Positions 12,901-21,900 of a DNA stretch of 64,000 bases are shown piece by piece. A program made the translations under genes and the position numbers. Location: positions 58,315,681-58,379,680 of the forward strand of contig CM051025.1 of NCBI GenBank assembly GCA_027627225.1. The letters are read 5' to 3'. This stretch comes from Congeria kusceri. Lineage: Eukaryota; Mollusca; Bivalvia; Myida; Dreissenidae. Each line of letters opens with the position of its first letter. Position 1 is the stretch's first letter. Under the pieces are notes generated by a model. The model was given only the letters and a program-made list of their open reading frames with translations. It made no database searches and was not told the origin of the DNA.

Positions 12901-15900
12901 GATTTATCCAGTCACGATAGAAATCGTGATAATCCCCTGATTTCAATACACAATACACGCATTGTATTGCCCAAATGCCCCGTAGGTGCGAATGCCAGTT
13001 GATAAGTGATGCGTGAATGACCCCAGTTGTGTCACTATCGATCGATAATTGGAGTGCTTTTGCTGTAGTGTGTTCACTGTGTTATATTACTGACAACGAT
13101 CGGTCTGTACTTCTCCACGATAAATTCGTGTCTGGTTACTGTAGATACCGATAATAGCAGCCGCATGTAATCCTTGTGGAAAACGTGCATTTGCTGCATA
13201 ATAATTTTATGCACTATGCTGAATTCATAATAATATAAAATATTAATATGAAATCTATCTAAACATTGTAGTAAAACATAACTTAATACTATTAGTTTCT
13301 TTGTTAGTTGGCTGAAGTGACGTTCATGGCATCACAGTTCATTTTGAAGTACAAAGTGACCATATTTTATTACATTATATTTTAACTTTAGTTTAGCAAA
13401 ACTCGTATAACAGACATAGAAATTAAAAGTTTATTGAAGATTAAGGGATGGAAACTTTAAAGTTTATATGAATAATTAATATACACAATTTGGGACATAC
13501 CTTATTTTTCAGATACACATGATACATAATGGGTGTTTTATTGAACTTATTGAATTGCATTATCTTTGCATTTTTTGGAAGATAAAACTCACTAAGACAT
13601 AGAAATTAACATTTATTGAAGTATGAGGCGTGAAAACTTTGAAGATAATAGTTATACCTCAAAATATGCATGTTCTGACATGCACCATTTTCGGATACAT
13701 TAATTTCGGATACAACTTGAGCGTGATTGGCGGACCTCAGGACCGATTGACATTTTAGCTGACCTGAGCACTAAGTGCTCGGTGAGCTATTGGTATAGGG
13801 CACCTCTCTGGCGTCGTCCGTATGCCATCAGCAAGTTGGACCGTTATCGCGATAAAGACTACATTTTTTATTTAATCTTCACTTTACTTCCACAGTTTGT
13901 GTGTGACTATAACATCTCGGATGGGATTGTTATTGGGTCAGATCACACCAGTAACACCAGAGTTATTGCCCCTTTTTCATGCAATAAAAGTGCAAAATGC
14001 TCTTTTCCAATGTATAGACTTTATTTTCCATCCAATCTTAACCAGACTTTCACAGTTTTTGTATGACCATCACATCTCAGCAGACACCAAAAATGGGCCA
14101 GATCGTGTTTCAAACACCAGAGTTATTGCCCTTTGTTTATTTAAAAATATACAAAAATGGACATTATTCAGGATGGAGACTTAATTTTTCATCCAATCTT
14201 CACCAATCTGGCACAGTTTGTCTATTACCATGAGATTACAGTTGAAATCGATTATAAGCAAGATCGGATTAGAAACACCAGAGTTATTGCCCTTTGTTTG
14301 TGAAAAAAATATGCAAAAATGGACATTATTCAGGATAGAGACTTCAATTTTCATTCAATCTTCACCAATCTTGCACAGTTTGTCAATGACCATAAGATTA
14401 AATGTGAAGTTAAATATAAGCAGGATCAGACCAGAAACACCAGAGTTATTGCCCTTTGTGAAAAAAATATGCAAAAATGGACATTTTTCAGGATAGAGAC
14501 TTCATTTTTCATCCAATTTTCACCAATCGTGTACAGTTCGTTTATTAATGTAAGACAAAGATGAAGTCGAATATAAGCATTATCAGGCCAGAAACACCAG
14601 AGTTATTGCCTCTTTTATTTGGACAAAAACATCAACAAGTAATCAATGATTGGCTTGCACACACCATTTTTGATTCAATGTTGACCAAACTTACACAGTT
14701 TGCGCATGACCATAAAAATTGATTGATAAAATTTGATTTCCAACATTTGCAAGTCTGCATGCAGTTATTTGTACATGCAACATTGATGTCTTCAGAGCCT
14801 GCATTAACATCATTTCTCATCATTGGACAGAAAATTATCAAAGAAAAAGCAAAACTTTACCTTATAGCACAGCCATCGCAATTATCGTATTGCAACTAGT
14901 TCTCCAAAACTGTTTGCGAAAAAGACATCAAAATCTACTGTTTCTGCATTTTCCAGAATTGTCAATGACTTTATGAAAAAGGGTCAGGTAAGAATATCAA
15001 GAAAAATGAATTGAGAGCCATTAACAAAAAAAACGCACATCCACTACTCAACTCATACTTTAGTTAGCCCATTGCACTAACCGATGTTTTAAATCAAAAT
15101 TGATCCTATCCCCCTCTGCGTATTGTCAAGATACCTTAATTTTCAAACCTGTCACAACAGTATGGTCTTCATCTGTACCAGTTCTCAGGTGAGCACTTTG
15201 GGCCATCATGGCCCTCTTGTTAGAAAAATATGATCCCTGTACATAAGGTATTCATTTTGAATAAATTGATGAAATAATTGCCATAACTTAGCTTTGTATT
15301 TCAACAGATTTATGCCCCCTCCACTTTCCAAAAAATGCACCTACTGAAATAGTAGTCGAGGGCGCTGTTCTCTGACAGCTCTTGTTATAAAAAGGACCCG
15401 GAAAGACTTGATCTTAAATAAGAAAAAAGTTAAGTGAATGTGCTTGAAATTTTTGGTGGTGTATAATTTTAAACTGAAGGTCTTGAAATTAAATATAAAT
15501 TGTGTTATAAGGATGTAAATATGAATACATTTGTCTTGGGAAACCCGGGCTTAATGCATGTACGTCAGGTGCCGTCCCAGATTGGCCTGAGCAGTCCGCA
15601 CAGGCTAGTCCAGGATGGCACTTTCCGCTTTTATGTTGTTTTCTGTTTCAACGAAGTCTCTTCTAACATAAATCCACGGTAGGCGGAAAGTGTCGTCCCA
15701 GATTAGCCTGTGCGGACTGCACAGGCTAATCCAGGATGACACTACGCACATGCATTAAGCCCAATTTTCTCACGACATGCCTCATTTATGAATGCAATAG
15801 AATGAGCACAAGTTTGCTTCTATATCACATAGTGTGCCTGTATTTGCAGTGGATCCGGAGTACAAGGCGATGCTGGAGAATACGGAGAAGCACATCATGG

Positions 15901-18900
15901 ACTACGCCATGCAAGGTCTGCGTACCCTCTGTATGGCCAAGAAGGTTAGGACTCTCTTGGTGGTTATATTTCATTATGTTCTTCTTATCGTTTATTATTT
16001 TGTGAGAGTTGCATAGTCGAGACTATGAAAATAATAATGCTACTAATAATAATAGTAATGAAATAAAAGATTGTAGTGTTTGTCTAGTATGTAAGATCAG
16101 TTGAATTATTTTACCATACATGACCATAACACAAAAGAACACATACACTTTTAACAGTCAAGCTAATATGATCCTGAACAACCATAATATGGTTGTGCCA
16201 GGGACAACTCATTGAATGATTATTTAAATCCACTGCCTCAGGATATGCATGTCATTGATAGTAATTCTTGGTCGTTCTCTCCCGCTCCCAGACAATCAGT
16301 CACATCGAGTACGAGGTGTGGAAGGCCGAGCACCTGGCCGCGGAGTCCTCCCTTGAAGACCGCGAGGAGAAACTTCTGGCGTCCGCCTGCAGGCTAGAGG
16401 ACAGTCTGGAGCTCCTTGGAGCCACAGGTCGGGAATCAGATACCTTGATATGAATAAGTGTTGGATCGCATGCGGGCACATACTTGAAGCTAATTTATGG
16501 AGAATTGAAAAACAGTTACAACTGTTCTTACAATGTATTTTGGAATTGCTTTTTTTTTACATCTTAGAAAACTGTAATGTTAAGGGAATGGCTCGTTAAT
16601 GCTTACGTAAAAAGAAAATCAACATCCAAGGATTATAATTATTGGTATTGATATGTGCAAGGTCCAAGCATGTGAGATCTCTAATGGTTTTCTCATATAA
16701 ATCTGTAAATTTTGACTGTTTGGATATTAAGGAAGTACCCTTTTAAACACGGTAGCTTAAAAAGATCAAGTGTTCTAGCCTAGTGTCATTTATTTGTGAA
16801 TGTTTTGCTTAATAATACTGAATTCAGTATCATGAACGTTTCGTCCAACAAAAACTGCTATAAAAAACAATGTGTTGTGGAAATCTAGTATGAGTGTTTT
16901 TGGAGACCCATACATTCACCCATGCATTCAATTCACTGTTGCCTGCAGGTATTGAAGACAAGCTGCAGGACGGGGTCCCGGAGACGATCGCCCACTTGCG
17001 GGATGCGGGTATCAAGGTGTGGGTGTTGACGGGTGACAAGCAGGAGACAGCCATTCAGATCGCATACTCCTCCCACCTCTTCAACCCAGATCAGACCCCA
17101 GTCATTATCAATGCTGATACAAAGGTGCAGGATAGTTGTTACTTGATAAATTGTATGCATACTTCAGATGAAGTCGAAGTTGTTGTCTTTGTAACCTAAT
17201 TGATATTTTCTCCCACCTTTTATCCCTTATTGCTGCCAGTTTAGCTGGGCTGGTATTTATTTAAAAATTTAGTCAAAAATTGAGAAGAATTTTCAAATTA
17301 ACAAATTTTATAATTGTATCTTACCTGTTAAAATTTGGACAAAGAATTTGCAATAGAATTCCACGTATATTAATATTAAGTAGTTGCCATGCACATCTTC
17401 CAAAGCTAGTGTTCTAAACACAAATGGTAATTTTGACTTATTTTCAACTTAAGTTAAGAATGGCTTAAGAATCTTAATAAATATGTACCCTGGGCTTATG
17501 ACTTTATGATGGCTTGATGCCCTGTTTGCAGGAGGAGACCAAGGCCTTGATGAAGCACCACATAGAGCAAATAGTGCTGGAACGGAACACACCAATCAGC
17601 GAATCTTCAATCAGTTCCAGAAGGGAGATGATCTATGGCCTCGTCATCGACGGGAAAACTTTGTCTTTTGCCCTGGAAGAAGATCTAGCTGGGCTTTTTC
17701 TGATACTGGCAGGAAAATGCAACTCTGTTATCTGCTGTAGATCAAGTCCCATACAGAAGGTAATAAATGACATCAAGCTTGGATTTACAGTGAAAAAGAC
17801 AATAGTTACACAATTAAAGAAAACCTTAAAGTTATTTTCATGTTACTATTTATAAAATGCTGCCTACGACTGATTATTGTCGTTTGTTAATAATTTATTG
17901 GAAATGCTGATTTTTCCAATATCAATAAACATTTGATTACAATGTTATTTCAGCCATGTTTTAACTTCTTGGTTTGTAGTTTGCAAAGTATCAATAGATT
18001 GTTGATCACCATGAATACTTTGTTATTTGTAGGGTTTAGTAGTGAAGTTGGCCAGGGACCAACTTAAGGTGCTCACGCTGGCAATCGGGGACGGGGCCAA
18101 TGATGTGTCCATGATACAGATGGCGGACGTGGGCATTGGGATATCAGGGCAGGAGGGAATGCAGGCAGTGATGGCGTCGGACTTCGCTATCGCCCGATTC
18201 AGTTTCCTCGAGAGAATGTTGCTGGTACACGGCCACTGGTGCTACAGTCGTCTGGCTAGATTCTCAGTCTTCATGTTCTATAAGAGCTTGGTAAGTCACA
18301 CCAGAGAATTACTTTACTTAGCTTACTGTATGTTTGTCACTAGAAAACTCGAGAAAACACTGATCTTGTTTAATCAGAATGACAATCAACACAAGTTAAT
18401 TTGATTCTGAGACAGTTATTTAGAAAACACCAAAATTACATGTTTCTGCACATTAACAAGTTTTGATAGCGTCATTTGAGAAATTTGGAACAAGAAACTC
18501 AAAAGCAGATACACCAGCTGTATACAAGGTTGATATGAAAATATTACTCAGTTAAAAAAATACGTACCGTAAATTCTCGCGTATAGGACGCCCCCGAGTA
18601 TAAGATGCACCTAAAAATTCAGGTCGTAGTTTGTGGAAAAATAAATCTGCGATCAAAAAGCTTCTAAATGCTTCGTAACACATCAACATCTTAAATTTTG
18701 CGTCCATTGTTTATCAACACCAAAAATATTTTTGTCGTGAAAATCGCTATCTACAAGCGTGGATACATCACACTAAATGTATTTTCGCTGTATTGAGAGG
18801 TGTTGGGAAGTCTCAGTGTCAACACCTTTAATTACACCATAAGCGCTATTTGTTTGACAAACACGGAGAGTTCTGCAAGTATCATCAATGATACCGTGGT

Positions 18901-21900
18901 TATTGTTTGCAGAGTAATACAAAAGGTGTGAAGTAGTTTGTCAAGTGGTGTTTACACTACGGTTCATTTGACCCTGGTTCTTATTTCTTATGCATTTTGT
19001 ATCGTTGCACATATATTTTAATTGCGCAAAATTAAGAAATAAAATATAAAACGCACAAAATTAGAACTATATATTTTTTTAAATTCCCAATATAAAACAT
19101 CACGAAACGTATCGGGTACGAATATTTGCTTATCCATGTGTAAGCGTCTTAGTGACGTCGATCGAGCATCTATTGAAAATGGCGGCCAAAATGCTGATAT
19201 TTATAATAGAAACGCTAGGAGTGTTTGCTTATATCCGCGTATAAGACGCACCAAAAAAATGATACAATTTTCGGATGAAAAAAAGTGCGGCTTAAACGCG
19301 AGAAGTTATGGTACATTTTTTCCTCATGTCTAGCTGCTGACTTTGCTCGAATTACATATTGATTCTTGAATCATAGTTGTTCATATGTTCTGTCTGTTAA
19401 ATACTCACCTGAATGTTATTGTATGCCTCTCCTCAGGTGACGACCATGGTGTTATTCTGGTTCAACCTGTACAGCGGGTACAGCGGCTCCACGCAGATAG
19501 AGAGCCTCTTCCTCACCGGACAGCACGTGCTCTTCACCGCCTTTCCGCCCATCGTCTCTGGGATTATTGACAAAGATCTCAATGCTGAAACCCTGCTGTT
19601 GGATCCAAAACTGTACCAAGTGGGACCTAAAGGACTGGTAACTACATATCTTACATTTCTTGAATTCTTACAAAGAAAGTTATCAATTTACCAAGTACAT
19701 ACTTTGCCATTTTGATACACATGTTATTTGAAGCATAGTAACTTTGCGAGAACAAAAGGATAACTTGTTAAAAGATAATTTGAGGCGTGTCGTGGGAAAA
19801 CCGGGCTTAATGCATGTGCTTTAAGTGTCGTCCCGGATAAGCCTGTGCAGTCCGCACAGGCTGATGCGGGAGGGCACTTTCCGCATACAGTGGATTTATG
19901 TTTAGAAGAGACTTCCTTGTAACAGAAAATACCTTACAAGCGGAAAGTGTCATCCCAGATTAGCCTATTTAGACTGCACAGGCTAATCAGGAACGACATT
20001 TTGCGCACATGCATTAAGTCCGGTTTTCCCACAACGCGCCTCATTTAGTTAAATTGCTCTTCAGAAGATGTTATTTATATGCTTACACCATACGAGATTT
20101 ACCCTTTTGATGTGACAATGATACTTGGTAGCTTGAGCACAAGACATGTTTAATCAAATTTTTGATAACCTGAACACTCGCAATGTTGTAACTGATTATC
20201 TCACTTGTTTTCATTTCAGACATACACTCGGATGTCATTCCTGATAGTGTTTTTAGACTCGGTGTATCAAAGTGTCTGCATACACTTTGTCTGTTACTTT
20301 GTAAGTGTTGACTGTCTCACAGGAAGTGTTTATATTGTGTTACATATAGGATCTGACACGAGTTGTCATTTCATATCATATTTTATTAAACGAGTTTAGG
20401 AATTTTGTTAGTGAGTGAGCCTTTGGCGAGCTTACTAACGAATTTCCTGGACGAGTTTAATAAAACGATATGAAATGACAATGAGTGTCAGATCTTTTTT
20501 ATCACACGTTTAAAAAAAAAAAAATGCTTCTAATTTTACCAAAGCATGTCGATAAATCCTAAAAGTTGTTTACTGCATTGACGTCATTTCATGTTGACGA
20601 CATCATTTCACCAAAATAAGGTCATGCGATTGGTCAGTCAAAAAATATGTAGCTAATGAAAACGCTCAAAATTTTGTCTTACACGTGTGTAAGATAAAAA
20701 TATTCGTAATGGTTGTTTTACATGGAAAACAAGGTATAGCATGTGATAAAAGGATATTCATGCAGTAAATAAATATTCACATTAAGCAAATACTATAAGC
20801 ATGGACAAAACATTCAGACATCAAGATTAATGATTAAGATTTAAGCAGATTTCCATGTTTCACATAATGGTATCCATTTCAGGGTTACTTTGAGGGTGTA
20901 GATATCTGGGAGTTTGGCACAACACAGATGGTGTCCCTTGTTCTTACGATCCTCATCCATTATGTAATAGAAACGTACAGACTGGTAAGTACACATTTCT
21001 GTTTGTCAGTGAGCTTTGAGACAAACTGCGTTTATGTTTCTATGTACTTGTACATTTGAGGCACGTCGTAAAAAACCGGACTTAATGCATGTGCGTAAAG
21101 TGTCGTCCCGGATTAGCCTGTGCAGTCTGCACAGGCTAATCCAGAACGGCACTTTCCGCATACAGTGGATTTAAGTTTAGAAGAGACGTTCTTGAAACAG
21201 AAAATACCATAAAAGCTGAAAGTGCCGTCCCTGATTAGCCAGTGCGGACTGCACAGGCTAATCAGGGACGGCACTTTACGCACGTGCATTAAGTCAGGTT
21301 TTCCAACGACGCGCCTCATTTTAATTTCAGTGGTTGGAGGATTCATTGTGGTTTGACTTCTGAGAAAAAAACTTAAAAGAACAGTTGTTAACAGCTAATA
21401 AATTTATTCTAACATATATTCAACGTGTGTAAAAGCAGAGGATTTAAGAACACACTTTTCTGCACATTTTGCAAATATGTTCACTGTGCTTGACACTGAC
21501 ATTCATCTTAAAATGATAAAAAAAACCCATTAAATTCAGTTTGAATACAAGATAAAGAAAAAACGATGATGATGAAAATAATGCACATTTCCTTACAAAT
21601 GCAGGTGATATAGATAATGCTAAACATAAAATGTCATATGAAGACAAGTAAAAACATTCCTAGTAATTATAATTGTACACATTTTCTTGCAGATGTGGCC
21701 GCAGTGGTTGACGCTTATACTCAGTTTCGTTGTGTTTTTCCTCTTCGGCATCATTATCGACTCGTTCTTCATGACCTTCGACCACCCGATGACCCCGTAC
21801 TGGGTCATGATGGTCACCATCTCGAAACCCATACACTTCTTCATCATCGCTGCATCCATAGTGACATCTCTCCTGCCGAGGTTTGTCGGCCACAATTACA

